Shown piece by piece: positions 22,679-36,229 of a stretch of 64,000 bases of DNA (position 1 is the stretch's first letter; the number at the start of each line of letters is the position of its first letter). The notes beneath the pieces were generated by a model. The model was not told the DNA's origin. It searched no databases and saw nothing but the letters and a program-made list of their open reading frames with translations. Origin of the DNA: Diaporthe sp. PMI_573 (lineage: Eukaryota > Ascomycota > Sordariomycetes > Diaporthales > Diaporthaceae); NCBI GenBank assembly GCA_021399435.1, contig JAJTUP010000001.1:992001-1056000 (forward strand), written 5' to 3'. A program made the translations under genes and the position numbers.

Positions 22679-24194
22679 CTAGGGGTCTTTTGTTTTCTAA
22701 TTATACACTCTCTTTAAGCTAGTCGAGTAAGTTAAATTACTCGTATACCCTTTTCCTATAATAAATGAAATCACCCTGCTTAGATAGGTTATGCTGCCAT
22801 GGTTTTGGTAAGCATGTGGTGTAAGTAAACCCCTAATTGGTAGTCTACATCAAGTACCTTTCGTACTAACTTTTTCAACCTTCTTTTTAGTACCCTTTCT
22901 GACCTGCTTTCTAACTACTTTTTCTTATAACTTTTATTGTACTAGCTAGAAGGCTAGAAGGGACTATTGCCTATGACTTACTTGTATGAGTAAGCCTTTT
23001 TCCTAGTTAGTTGAGGTAGTCTATGTATAGCGCCCTTCTGGTGCTAGTACAAAAACCTCACGCCTTTTATCTTTTGCTTCAACCTTTTCTCTTCCTCTTC
23101 TCTATCGCACGATACTTTCTCTCTCTCTTATATACATACATATATATACCTTATATATCGTGTGATCTAAAATATCTTTAAAACTTACCCCCTATCGTTA
23201 CTAAATCTTTTATATAATGTCTGATTATAGTTCTTTGTATGGCCCTTACAGGTTGCCTCTCTCTCTGTATGCTTTGCCTATGCTTGTATCTGCTGTTGTA
23301 GTACCTGTCCCTGCTCCATAGGTAGGCCCTGCCTAGTCTCCTCTCGTGCCTTTCTTTAATACTTTAATGTATGTTCCTGGTCTAACTACAAGCTGTTAGA
23401 TTGTAACCCTCTTGACTAGTTACTTTCTAAATCGTACTTTCCTGGCCTCCCTTGTTATTAATATCTATACAACCCTTTTCCTACTATTATTCCTGCTTTA
23501 ATATTTTTAAAGGATGCTAAGTGTGTAATTGCTGTACTCTTCTTATACAATATTTAAATACTGTATAATATTAATATATAGCTGGTTAATATTATTACCT
23601 ATATTATTTGTTGTCTAAGCTATTACTATGTAATCTTAATTTAGTTATGTGGTTAGAATGGTAATTGATGTACTAAATGCTTGCATGGTTTGCTTAATGT
23701 ATGCTAGTTTAAGGGGTGTTTTCGGCTGCCTAGATTTCAGGGGGGTGCTTGTATGGATTGCGTCTAGTAGTTACAGGGTTGCTAGTGCCCTCATTATGAG
23801 AACTACTAGCTGTGTAGAGCCTGTGTTTGTAGAGGAGGTTGTGGAGGTTATAGTAGCTGTAGTAGTGGAAATGGTCTAGATGATAGTAGCCTGGGACCCT
23901 CTTATAGCTTAGTAACCTTAGAGGGTATTAAGTAGGAGATTAAATAAAAGGATATGGGTTCTGTAATTAATCTGTATACCTTTAGATATATAGTTAAGTA
24001 GGTATGTCCTGGGTCTTGGGTTTATATAATGATTTTCCTGTATATTATGGCTAAAATTTAATTCTCTTCTCACTATCTTTTCTTTGTATAAATACTCCCT
24101 GGTAATTGTGAAAAGTTTCTTATTATATGGTTGCTAAATCCTATAGCTGGCTCTATACAATCTCCTTAGGTTTTAAGTATAGCCTTTAAGGTCT

Positions 24195-24415
24195 ATTGTA
24201 TAGCTTAAGGTATCCTGGTTTTATCCTAAAGGGTCCTGACTATGTCCTAAGTTATCCTGGCCGTGTCTTTGTACATCCTGAAATATCCTGGCTATATTTT
24301 TTATACGTTTTAAAGTATCCTGGCTATATTTTTTATATATTCTAGGTCTGTCCTAAGCCTATCCTAGCTGTGTCCTTTGTATGTTTTAGGCCTGTCTTTC
24401 TTTAGTCCTTAAGTT
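24195..24415. repeat. Degenerate short tandem repeats in copia 3' region
   Basis: The phrase TATCCTGGCTATATTTTTTA and variants (GTCCTGACTATGTCCTAA, TATCCTGGCCGTGTCTTTG) recur about every 20-45 bases across the interval. Spacing is irregular and mutations are transition-rich. They lie downstream of RNase H in the copia reading direction, in a part with no protein signal. Confidence 0.6.
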
Positions 24416-24542
24416 TTCGTGTGGCTATCCTATAGCCTTTTCTTCTTGTCCTTATACCCTCTAGTTAAGTACCTCTTCCCTTATTCCTCCTTATAATTAT
24501 GCCTTCTTCTTCTTTTGGTAGAGATAGTAAGGATATTAACTA

Positions 24543-24610
24543 GTTATATAGTCTAGTTGGGAGGATGCTAGCTTTTTAGCTAGAGACCTAGGTTTAATCC
24601 CTAGTGTAAC
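24543..24610 (+). other. tRNA-like segment inside the copia element
   Basis: 68 bases that can be folded like a tRNA. GTTATA pairs with TGTAAC as an acceptor stem. An A-box-like stretch is AGTCTAGTTGGGAGGAT. An anticodon arm is GCTAG-CTTTTTA-GCTAG, and a T arm is CTAGG-TTTAATC-CCTAG. The T loop reads TTTAATC where TTCGATC or similar is usual, exactly what RIP at a CpG would give. It could be a tRNA-derived SINE or captured tRNA rather than a working gene. A T at position 37 also argues against function. Confidence 0.4.
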
Positions 24611-27600
24611 TTTATATCTAAATCATCTCTATCTTTTTACCCTTATTTCTTCTAGCTAAGGTGCTCTATGTATACCTCTACCCTAACCTTTAAAGTATTT
24701 ATTAAGATTAGCTTTTCTAATGCTCTATTTAGTGCCTTCTTTATATAAGTATTAGCTAGGTTGTCTTTCTTATTAATCTACTATACTTTAGAAATTTCTT
24801 TCTTTTTGTATACTTTCCTTAGTAACATGATGTCAATTATTAGTCTCTTCTCATCTATTGTACCTAGCCTAACTAGATAATTGTATAGTGATCTTAAATC
24901 TATATAGATAATAACTGAAATTCTTAGTATTTCTAGATAGCTTATAATCTAATTAAGTATTATACTAAGTACTATGCTACTGTTAAATCTAGTCATTATC
25001 CTATATAGTTTACTTGCTAGTATACTTCGGGTTACTCTTTTATACTTAGTTAAGCTCTAATAGATAATGTTTCTATAGATTTCAAAGTCCTCTCTCGTAT
25101 AGCTAGTCTTTATTACTAGTATAATAATAAATCTTAGCTATGAGCTAAGATCTATGTTGTTAGTAAAAGATCTGTCTATAAAAACATAGAGCTTTGTATG
25201 TTCTAGGTCAAGTAAAATAAATGTAATCCCTCTCTTAGGGTTTTCTATCTACTACTTAATTTGTATATTAAGTACCTTTATGTCTTTCTTCTCTAGGTCT
25301 TTAATCTAGGCTACTAAGGATAAATTATACGCTACTTCTGGTTAACATATTAAAGCAATATATATACCCCTTGCACGTTATGTGACATACTATTAGGGTA
25401 TATCTTTAGCCTCTAGGTTAATCAAGACTAGATTTGCTACTTAGCCCTTCTATATAAAGGTAATGTTGTCCCTATTAAACTCAATCTTCCCTCCATTAAA
25501 CTTAATTAGCTGTTTTAGACCTAGGGTTTACTTATCCTTTGTATGAAACTTTTTATTATATAGTTCCTCTTCTTCCTTTCTAGAGAACTAGGTAGTTATA
25601 AAGCTAAAGATATTATTTATCTATATCCTAGTAATTCTAAAGTTGTGTAGTCTATTTATAATAAATAATAGGTATGGATTATATGTTAAGACCTTTATCC
25701 TTAAAACTTTAGTATGGTGTAAATAATATATCTTGTACTAGTGTAGACCTAACTCTACTAGTCTGTATAATAGCTTCTAAATTAGGAGTATGGTTCCTAG
25801 TGGGTATTAATTATGCAGCTCTACTAGCAGCTCTACTAGAATAGTATAAGTAAGGGGGTTGTATAATTAGGTATAGGCTTATGTAATATCCCTTAACTTT
25901 CCTTGGTAGTGAAAGTATAGTATAAGAGTTGGTCCTAGTATAAGGATAAGTCTCTAGCTTATCCTTTAGATAGTAGGAGCTTGGGTTAGGATTACCTCCT
26001 TCTCTAAGTCTTTATACCCTTGTATAATAAGTCTGGATTTCTCCATTAGTTTGGTTAACCTATTCTTTACCTCTTGTACTATCCTTATCTTAAAGATCTA
26101 AAGTCTATTATGTTGGTTTGTATTATACTAAATGAATTTAAAGATATCTTTACTAGCTAGTATGTCTATTTCTAGTACGTCTGATTCCTTAAATGGTCTT
26201 CTAGGAGCTATAATAACATTATCTTGGCATAGTTTAATTATTAAATCATACAAGTCTTTCTCCTTCTAGATAAGGAAAATGCTTAGTGACTACTATATGT
26301 ATGTAATAAATGTTAGTTATATAGCAGCCTTATAGGGGCATCCTTTTCTCCTTGGTTAAATAGCTTATATGGTAGCCTTCCTTAGTTATCCCCTTTTCCT
26401 TAGCTAGGGTTGTTCTTGTATGATAGGCTAAGGGGTATCTAATTTATCTTAGGGTATGGCTTCTACTATATGGTAATATGGCTTAATATGTGTTGCCTGT
26501 ATTTAAATTAGTCCATTTGTCGTACCCACTGTAATTATATGTCCCTTAATACTATTAACTTTATATAGTCCCTTCTACCCCTTGTTTTCTCTCCAAATTA
26601 GGATGTTGCTCTAAATTAGTAGAGATAGGGTAGATTAGAGGTCTAGGCTATTTCTAGTATTGATTGTATAGTTGACTTCTACCTTGGCTTAGATTATATA
26701 TAGCATCTTTATTACTTTCTAAACTACTAGTACTCGTTATATAATATCTAGTAAGGGTAGTAAATCCTGTAATATCTATGGATATGCTCTAAAAACTAGG
26801 AGTGTTGGTATAATGTTATTTAGTCCTATAGTATTATTTAATACCTTCATGACTATCTATAGGAGTGTTTCGTTATCTTTATAGTAGCTAATCTTAGCCT
26901 TTAGAATCTTAAAAACTCTTCTTAGGGGGCTATGTAAGTATTTAACCTTGCTTAAAGCCTAGTATACTTCTATAGGCATTTCTTTGTATGTAATTCCTAT
27001 GATCTTTGCATTATTCCGGAATTCTTCTGAAGTAAAGTTAGTTCCTAGATTATATATGATGTAGTCTAGTAGACTAATATACGTGTAGATCTAGTACTTA
27101 TAGAGTATATTCTAGGTATCTTGTATAGAAAGAAAGCTGAGAAATATAGCTACTTAGAAGCTTGTGTCTAAGTTAATTATATGAAGTATATTCCTTTTAC
27201 CTAGGTATACGACGTTAATAACTACTTTATAGTTAAAGTAGCTTTTGTCTTTAATTAAAAACTTAAATCTCCTTAGTAATGGATCGTATAGTTAGTAAAA
27301 GTAGCAAAACTTCTAAATCTTCTCCAGGATTACCTCTTTAATATCATTATACCCTACATTCCTTAATAGCTTGTATAGCCTATCTATACAAGGGTACCTA
27401 AATTGTCTGTAGAGTCTCCTAAGCTGTAGCTCTGTAAGGAATACCCTAGCCTCTATATAGCTTGTATTAAAGAATGTATGTCCCTATTTCCTAACTATTA
27501 GGATTATTATATCCCCTTGTATGATAATGTCTAATAGGTTGTTAAAATAGGCTTTTAGCCTATCTATATTATATAGGGAGAATAGAAAAGGGGTTAATGT

Positions 27601-30005
27601 ATCTAGGATATAGTATATAATACTTTCTAGTTGGTTTACAACCTTAATCATACTAACTACTAAGATAGCATTACTATTACCAAATTTAACTTTAGCTATA
27701 TCTATACCCTATTTAATCTTTATACCTAGGTTTTCTCGTATATAGGCTAATACTTATAGCATCCCTACTATAGAAAACTTGGCAGCTCCTATATCCCAGA
27801 GCTCTCCCTAATACTTTGTACTATATGGGTCATATAGTATAAATTAGCTTACCTCAGTTACTTTTAGGGCTATGTAGATGTCTTCCCTAGTTATATAGTA
27901 GTTAAATGCAAAATCCACTAGATTCTGTTAAGAAATAGCCTCGTTATCTATACCCTATGGATTAAATAGTAAGTCTTCTACTTTATATAGTAGATCCTCC
28001 TCTTTATACTTAAGCAAGTAGGTAGTAAACTTCTCTTCTTCTAGGATAGGTTCTTACTTAAAGTCTTTATATACCTAGAGGTATTATTTTTATATATCTA
28101 TCCTTTCCTTATCTATATAGTTTGTAGACTAATACCCTTCTTTCTTATATATAAAGCATTTTATTACTTTAGTTGTTGTATGGTATGGTCTAAAGGGTTA
28201 TTATATAGGCTGACTTTAGGTTATTCTTAGCCTAAAGGGAATTTGTAGTAAGGATTAGTAAATGTTTGGCTGAAAAGAGGTTTATGGTATAGATTGGTGG
28301 TTGTATAAAGTTCTCTAGTGGTTCTTAAAGTTTGAGCTATACCGTCTATCTATAAAATTAATTCTAGCCTCTTTATATAATATAAATTATTAAATAGAGT
28401 TTCTTTCTATAGCTACTTATAGAGCTATATGAAGATCTATAAATAGGGCCTTGTATGTAGGTTTCTGGTTCATTATAGCTGGTTCCAACTCTAGTACTGC
28501 GCGGTATACTCTGATAACTATTGTGCATAGTGCGATTTTACCCTGGTACCCCTCTTCTAGAGCTCGTTATACAAGCTATAATTTATCTAAGAGGGTTTCT
28601 AAAACCTCTAGTAAGGTCTTGTCTAGGTTTTCTTTCCTTACTTATACAAATAACAAGGTTGTCTAGTCTACCTAGTATTAGCTATGGTTCATTATGGTGT
28701 TAAAGTGCATGTCTATAAGGTTATATACTTTGTCCCACCTCTTGTCTAGCCTAATGTAGTATATATAGAAGTCTTTTATATAACTAGAGAGGATGTCTGG
28801 AAAAACTACATGGTATTGATCTTTAGTAATTTACAGTTATTTACAATAACTAATAAAGATCCGTACCTTGTTGTATAGTAGGTTGTAGGGCTTGCTAGTA
28901 TAGTTCCTGTCTTTTCTCTACCCCTTCTAGAAGGTAGATACTTGTTAAGGGTCTATTAGCCTATTATGGATGATTTGAGTTAGAGGTAGGTTATACGGTA
29001 TATTATCTATATAGACTAAATATACTATGAGCGCTATACTATGCTGTTGTAGAAAGTTACCCACCTCTTATATATATCTAATACCTAGAGGTACTTGTCG
29101 TGCAGGTTGTGTCTCGACTGTAGGTGCTTGTTAGTTTCTTGTTGTCTTGTATAATTAAACTCTCGGGGGTGGTGGTTTGATTATCTATCGTACATAGGCT
29201 GGTTCTAGTACTTATAGTAGGTAGTTTTCTACTACCTTCTTGGCTTTGATAAGTTGTAGAATCTAACTAGTATAGGGACCCTTTAATGTTGGGATTCCTC
29301 TTATCTTAAGGAGATTTAGGAGTACTTTCTTGAATGTATGTTCTACTTTGTTGAATTGATAGGAAGTCTACCCTTTAAAGTTGTTAACTAGAGACCCTAG
29401 TATATTAGCTTTGCTTAGGTCTAGATGAATAATATCTATTATAACCTGTGTGAAGTATGTAGTAAGCTAGGTGTTGTTTGGTGGGGTATCTAGGTTGATA
29501 TCTAGGTCCTAGTACCTTGGATTTATCATACTTTGCTATACTTTTAGTGGTATTATACTTCCTTTACTCATTTCTTTATACGTTACTTGGTTTCGGCTAC
29601 TTGAGCCTACTGCTATGGCTGAAGCTGATGGTTCTGGTGTATTAGAGGATAACATCTTGTGTGGTGTTTTTTAGGTTGTCTATAAGGTATCTTCTTTATT
29701 ATATATTAGTGTATATTGCTTCTTCCTAGTCATATAAGGTCTTGGCTATAGATATATTCTGTCTAGCGTTTAATATAGTAGTCTTGATTTGTGTGATTTT
29801 GAGAAGATTTTGTCTTCTAGGGGTATTCTCTTCCTTCCTGACTAGCAGGGAGGTTGAGATAGCCTCTAGGCTCTTAGTACGAGCATATAATTCTAGTTGC
29901 TTCTGCGTCCTGTCTGGCATTCTGTAGCTGTAACCATGGAGTTGTACTAGTACTTGTCTCTTCACTCTTGCTAATCTATGATCGTACTAAGTAATCACTG
30001 ATTAG

Positions 30006-30213
30006 TGTTGAATGGCCTTTGCTATATGGTGTAATGTACATACGTATGTGTCTGTATAATTGGTTCTGAATTCGTTGATGTTTGTCTAAACTATGAAACA
30101 AGCGGGGAAGTTTGTACGTAGACCTAAGAGGTCTGCATGTACTCCCTTGCCTGCTTACTCATCCTCCCTAGCCAATATGGCTATGTGTGATCAGCCTCAG
30201 TGCTATTCCAACA
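30006..30213 (-). repeat. Copia LTR (5' LTR of the minus-strand element)
   Basis: 208 bases, TGTTGAATGG..TTCCAACA on the plus strand, followed by TSD ATAGT. Less mutated than the partner at 22471-22678. The element reads leftward from here; the bases just inside (30005-29985) are the expected primer-binding site, but no tRNA complement was recognised. Confidence 0.88.
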
Positions 30214-32871
30214 ATAGTTATTATAAATTTAAAGTAGTACTATTTAGATTAACTAATACCTTAGCTATGTTTTAATCTTTTATTATAGAAGTCTTAGGAG
30301 ATTATATTAATATTTATATGATTATTTACTTAGATGATATTTTAATTTTTTTAGAAAGTAAAGAAGAGTACGAGAAATATATATAAATAATTATAGATTA
30401 TCTTATAATAATAGAGTTATATAGTAATATCAAGAAGTGCTGCTTTTTTTAAGAAGAGATTGAGGTTTTAGGATTTTTGGTTGGAAGGAAGGGAGTTTAA
30501 ATAGACCCTAATAGGATCAGGACTATCTGAGAATGGCTAATACTAACTACCTACCATGATATTCAAGTATTCTTAGGTTTCTATAACTTCTACTAAAGAT
30601 TTATTAGGGATTACTTGAAAATTACATGACTATTTAACAAATAATTAAAAGGGATGAAATATGGCTGAAAACTAGGAAAGGTTAATCTCTTAGCCCTGGA
30701 AAATATTAAAATATAAAGGGCCTTTGAAGAACTTAAGATGAGGTTCTAACAAGTACCTCTTTTCTAACATTACGACCCTACGCTCTTTACTTAAATCAAG
30801 TATAATGCATTAGACGGAGCCACTGTATCTATAATTTCATAGCAATACCAAGACAAGGATAAATCCTAATAATATTTAATTACTTTCTAGTTAAAGAAGT
30901 TTTTAAGAGCTAAGCTCTACTAGATAACTTATGATAAAGAGCTAAGTATTATAGTTAAGAGCTTTAAGTACTAGCAATAGTACCTTAAAGGAGTATAAGA
31001 GCTGGTTATAGTTCTTTCTAATTATAATAATCTCCGTAGCTTTATAAAGTAAAAAGAACTAATATAGAAATAGGTCTGATAGCTTATATATTTAGCTAGG
31101 TTTAATTTCACTATTAAATATTATTCCAGGAGAATAAACCTAGTAGATAGCCTATTAAGAAGGCCTAACTATATATTAGAAGAAAAGCCTCTAAATTTAA
31201 GTTAGATATTAACTCTAGAATTAAAGATGGTTGTAGTTATTAGGAAAGACTTATGATCCTATCTAGAAGACTAATAGTAGGCCTAGTTTAAGGCTGTAGT
31301 TAGAAATGCTAAAATGTAAGAGGTCTTAAAACTCGATTCCTCCCTAATAGAGCGTTAGCTTAAGTCTATAGCTCCCCTATAAGGGTAGTTTATAACAAGA
31401 GTCCAGGCCTAGGTATATATTGGTAACGTAGGTATAATATACCAAGGGCTCTACTCTCTACTATTAGACTTAATACGCGAAGCCTAAGGGAAAGACCCTA
31501 AAATTTAGGCTATTATTAAAAGGATTAAATCCTTAAATAGTATTATTTTAAATAGTTTTAGTTATAAGTTCTAAGACAAACTACTATACTAAAAGAGATG
31601 TATATACGTGCTAAAACAAGAAGCTTTACAATAGGAGATCCTATAAACCTACCATGATAAGCTACTAAGTAGACACTAGGGGTAGACGTAGATATAAATC
31701 CTAGTCGAAAGACATTTTTACTAGCCAGGCTTAAGGACCTCTATCATAGACTACGTATACTCTTACATAACATACTAATACATATTCACGCCACATCATT
31801 ACCTATATAGAGAGCTTGCTTCATTACTAATTCCATCAGGCCCTATATAAAAACTTAGCATAGACTTTATTACTAGGCTTTTAACTACTATTAAAGATGG
31901 TAAGGAAGTAGATGTAATCCTAGTTATAGTAGATCGTTATACTAAAATGAGTTTCTTTATTATAGTAAATATAATGATAAATATTACTGAACTAGCTAAA
32001 ATCTTCTATAGGGAGATTAAGTATAAATAGGGATTACCTAAAGGAATCATAACTAATAGAGGCATAACTTTTACTAGCAAGTTCTAGAAAATACTTTACT
32101 AGTTAAGTAGGATTAAAACCTGATATACTACTACTTACTACTTATAGGGTGATGGATAAATAGAAAGGATAAACTAAACCTTAGAACAATATCTAAGGGT
32201 ATTTATAGTAGAAAATGTCTAGAACTAGCTAAACCTGTTGCATACTGTATTCTTTATATATAATTTGATATAAAGTACTATGATTAAGATAAGCTTGTTT
32301 AAAGCTCTCTTTAGTTATAAACCATCTTTCACTATCTTATACAATAAATAGCCTACTAAGGACAGTATTCCTTAGAGGGAGGTACTAGTAGTTAAGGAAT
32401 GTATAGAGAAACTTTAGTAAATTTAAATAGACTATGAGGAGAACTAGAAATAGGTAGTTAAGATATAGGTCTAAAATTATAATAATTAATACTAACCTAT
32501 ATAATTTAAGATTAGCTAATAGGTATTGCTAATAACCAAGTATCTACTCCTAAAAAATAGAAAGCTTGCTCTATAAAGGGTTGGCTTATTCAGGATTATA
32601 TCTTAAGTAGGTAAACAGGCCTATAGTCTAACCCTCTTAGAGAAGTACTTATAAATATACTATGTTTATTATATGAGCTAGCTGGAGCCTTGGATAGCAA
32701 GGAACCTAAAGGACCTAATAGAGGGTATCTTAGATCTACTAGACCTAGAAGATAAATAAGCTAAATAGGAGCTAGAGGAGATCCGAGACTACTAGGAAAT
32801 CAAGGATACTATATACTACCTAATAAAGTAGAAGGGGTAGTCTAGTAAATATAATTTATAAGTACTAGAAG

Positions 32872-33402
32872 TCTGAAGGTTGGTGAATCGAATGGTCAGG
32901 TAGCAGTAGGGTGCACTGAGGTCTTGTGGGGACGATTGAGAGTGGTTTGGACAACTTTGCATTGAATTCGAGTGGGCTTCTGTCAGCCCTCCTCTCAGTC
33001 CCTCCGACATCGTCTCAACCCTGGGCACGCTGTGGTTGGCTCTGGTGCGCAGATAGGGAGGCCGGAAAATTCGGCCCTCGGACCCACTATCTTTGGCTTT
33101 AAATAACCAGCCAACCCTAACCCTGACAGTAACCAAACTAAATACAGATAAACTTCAGAAATCAGGCTATCCAATGAACTAGGTTACATGCTTTTTGGGT
33201 AAGAAATAAGGGGAATGCAGAGGTTCGAAGTTAGGGTCTTACAATAGCCCAAAAAATCGACTCACGGCCACCAAACTCATCTGCCGGCGCGCACGCCACA
33301 TAGGCACTTAGCCGAAAAAGTGCCAAGTCTAGGGTAACTCCCTACGTGAAGTCTAGGGTAACCCCTTACGTGCAGCGCCCACACAAGCGTTTCCGTTTAA
33401 CA
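32872..33402 (-). mobile_element. Solo-LTR-like element, copy 3, with 5-bp TSD
   Basis: 531 bases from TCTGAAGGTTGG to CCGTTTAACA, with perfect TSD AGAAG (32867-32871 and 33403-33407). It interrupts the chromodomain of Gypsy-A; the codons on either side belong to one frame once one TSD copy is set aside. GC-normal and nearly free of RIP stops although its surroundings are saturated. Contains a 24-base tandem duplication near 33327-33374 (GTCTAGGGTAACtCC motif twice). Confidence 0.9.
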
Positions 33403-33967
33403 AGAAGGCGAGATATTAGTAGACGAAACTATTTAGAAATACTAGAGAGGGAGAAGACTAAAAAGAAATTGAAAAAGAACCTAAGATCAGACTAGTAGAG
33501 GCTGTAGGAAGTAGCCACGAATTAAATAGTAACAGGCTTATAAAGGCTAGGAGTACTAGATAACTAGCTAATAAAGTTAATGTTAATTTAATAAGTATTA
33601 GGAGACTGATTAATAAACTTAATACTAGCCTAATAATAGGAAAATGTTTCTAAATAAAGGCCTACCAAGAGGCTATTAAGTATTACATAAGTAGAGGAAG
33701 GTTTGAAAAATTAATATATTAGAATTAAGCATAAATAACCTTAGAAATGTCTAGATTAAGGGGGGACTAGAAGGGTCCTTAAAAAAGCAATGTAAGAGTA
33801 TCGTTATCCCTACTCCTAAAAAACCAAACCCCCTCTACTAGTATTAATTACTAAGCTACTATATCCCTAAATAACTAGTAAGGAAGAGCTATTTGTATCC
33901 TATAGGTTATCTCCTATAGTAGTAATAGAAACCCCTCTAGCTAGGCCCTGAAAGCATTATCTATAAC

Positions 33968-34450
33968 TGTTATAAACAGCCTCCTTCAGACCCCCAGACC
34001 CCTTCAGCCTCCTTCAGCCCCTTCAAAGCCCTTCCAGCCTCCCTCAGCCCCTATCCGCCTCCTTCAGAAAGAATAGGCTATCTATGCAAGCCTCTAGATA
34101 TAAGTGGAGAAACCAGCTAGCCTAGCTTGGCAGAATCTTCTTATCGGAGTTATTCCTTCCGCCCTTTCCCATTTCTCTTTCTAGCCCCTGTTTTTCTCAA
34201 GTCATTATTCTCTCCGTCGGAGGAATATACCTCCCTGAAGGTCCGAACCTTCTATGTATATATACCTAGCCTTTTCCTCTCAGATAAATAGTTAGTTCTT
34301 CAGTCAGATTAACTTTTTCCCTCCTATACCTAGCTTGCCTCCTCCTTCCTTAAATTTGTTCTCTGTAAGGTGTTGAAGAATATCTTAACTACAGCCTTAC
34401 TATGTCCCTCTACCCTTAGCCCTCTGCCCTTAATCTAGGTATTTTTAACA
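33968..34450 (+). repeat. Gypsy-B 5' LTR
   Basis: TGTTATAAACAGCC..TTTTTAACA, 483 bases, preceded by TSD ATAAC. Pyrimidine-rich start with repeated CCTTCAG phrases. Eleven transitions separate it from the 3' copy. Confidence 0.93.
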
Positions 34451-36229
34451 GCTTAATCTAACTCCCCTATCCTCCCACCTCTTTTCGTCCCCTCTTGGTT
34501 TCCACGATAACTTCAGACTGGCAGACCCTTTTTAATTTCCTCCCCTCTATCCCTAGGGATTTTGTAGGAATTAATCCACCACTGCCTTCTGAAATCTCTG
34601 GCCCTTAGATTACCCTCGTCCTCTCTGCCTTCTCTCGAGGAGGCCAGTCTGCCTCCCAGACCTCTATTCAGGGCCCTATCTTTCCTAAAGATATAGATGG
34701 TCTAGATAGGGTAGTTCTCTTCGCGTTCTATACCCTAGGATAAAGAATTGCCTAAAAGGAAATCTTTCCTTCAGCTTCCGCCTCCTTCTCGTCCTAGCCA
34801 CCCTCTCAGCCCTCAGCTCCTCGCCTCTCGCCTCCTAACCCCTATTCAGGGAGTAAGGAAAAATTTAGATTTTTTACTACCCAACTGCAACTAGTCTTTT
34901 CTTCAGACCCATTTTACTTCTCGGTAGATTCAGCTAAAATAGCCTATTCGGCCTCCTTCCTCCAAGATTCAGCCCTTTCTTAGTTCTCCCCCCACCTCGA
35001 CCTTTCTACTAGCCTCTCTGACTTTATTACCTATTCGGAATTCTTCTCGGCCCTTTAAGCTGCCTTTAACGACCTAGATGCCCTTGGTACTGCTGAAAGA
35101 GACCTATAGGCTCTAAAATAGAAAACCTCCTGCTCGGCCTATTATTCAAAATTCGTCCCCCTCGTCTCTATTCTCGGCTGGACCTCTAATACGGTGAAAA
35201 TCACTCACTTCCGTAGAGGTCTAAAAGAGAACCTTAAGGACCTCCTGGTTGGCTGAGACATGCCTCTGGATTTTTCTTCTTATATAAATAAGTGTATTTC
35301 TCTAGATAACGACCTCTTTGCCCGCCAGAAGGGAAAAAAAAGAATTTAGCCCCTGGTTTTGGCTCCCAACCCGCCTACTATTTACCCTACTACCCCTGTC
35401 TTACCCCCTGGCCCTATAGAACTCGACTCTACCCAGAGGAAGGCCTACTATAGGGCTAATAATCTCTATACCTACTGTGGCTAGCCTGGCTACTTTGTTC
35501 GGGACTGCCCTTACCCTGGGAGAAAGAAATTCTCAAATATTTCTTATGCTTCTACCTCAGCCCTCCCAGCTTCTCTGCCTCTAAATTCGACCCCTACTGC
35601 TACCCCTACTTCTTTGACGGCTCTTATTCCCTATAATATAGGAAAAGAGAGTAGGTAGATAGCCTATAGCCTATTTTACCTGCTCCTATTAGCTGTTGGA
35701 ATTATTTTTCAGCCCTTAAATCAGATCTGACCCAGCCACAGCCCATTCCACAGCCCGATTTACGCCCAACCTTCTTGACCTCCTATGGGCCACCATCAGT
35801 GGAGGATTCAATCAATAGCGATACTAAAAAATCCTCTGAAAATTCCTCTATATACGACCTAGAGGATGACCTTAACCCTAATGGATTGACGGAGGAACCA
35901 GAAAGACCGTTTCCCAACCCCCTGAGGGCCCAGACACCTCCTGTAAGGCCCCTGAAGCCTGAGCCCTATAGGCCTGCACAGGCCATTTTCAACCCCCTGT
36001 TCCCCAAACCCCCCCCTGGGCCTGAAGCCCCTGTAACTTCAGCTATTGTAGGGGGCCCTAGTAGCCCTAGCGACCCCGCAGGGGCCCCCTCTCAGAATTC
36101 GACCCACAGCACGCCTGTTTTTCAGCCATTTTCGACCCTGTTTTCTACACCCAGCACACCCGGTTTTCAGCCTATTTCAGCCCCTACCTCAACCTAATTT
36201 ATTCACTCTTTAAACCTTGGAAATAAGGC

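Larger units (their letters stand above)
22471..30213 (-). mobile_element. Full-length Ty1/copia retrotransposon, antisense inside Gypsy-A
   Basis: LTRs of 208 bases at 22471-22678 and 30006-30213; perfect TSD ATAGT at 22466-22470 and 30214-30218; total 7,743 bases. Coding runs on the minus strand. A start-proximal ORF at 29965-29726 opens MKRQVLVQLHGY. Integrase-like sequence lies around 27.1-26.7 kb (reverse reads TNFTSEEFRNNAKIIGIT and later PTLLVFGAYP). A copia-type RNase H lies near 25.3-24.7 kb (DLRSLYNQLVRLGT, EKRLIIDIMLLR). Domain order INT before RNase H is the copia order. All frames carry many RIP-type stops, so it is dead. Between RNase H and the downstream LTR lie about 2 kb of non-pol sequence with degenerate repeats and a tRNA-like segment. 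Confidence 0.9.

Noticed and set aside
23649..23879. Forward open frame in the copia 3' region
   Set aside because: Low-complexity Val-rich text in AT-rich DNA, opposite to the element's coding strand, no motif.
24190..24420. Possible CRISPR-like array
   Set aside because: Repeats are irregular in length and spacing and lie in a eukaryotic retrotransposon.
32990..33130. CCCTAACCCT / AGGGTTAGGG wording inside the ~0.53 kb family
   Set aside because: Resembles telomere repeat but is only two units, is fixed within a dispersed element and recurs at internal sites, so it does not mark a chromosome end.
35775..36197. Independent Pro-rich gene
   Set aside because: Lies in order between gag and protease of Gypsy-B and inside its LTRs; it is the gag-linked Pro-rich segment of that element.
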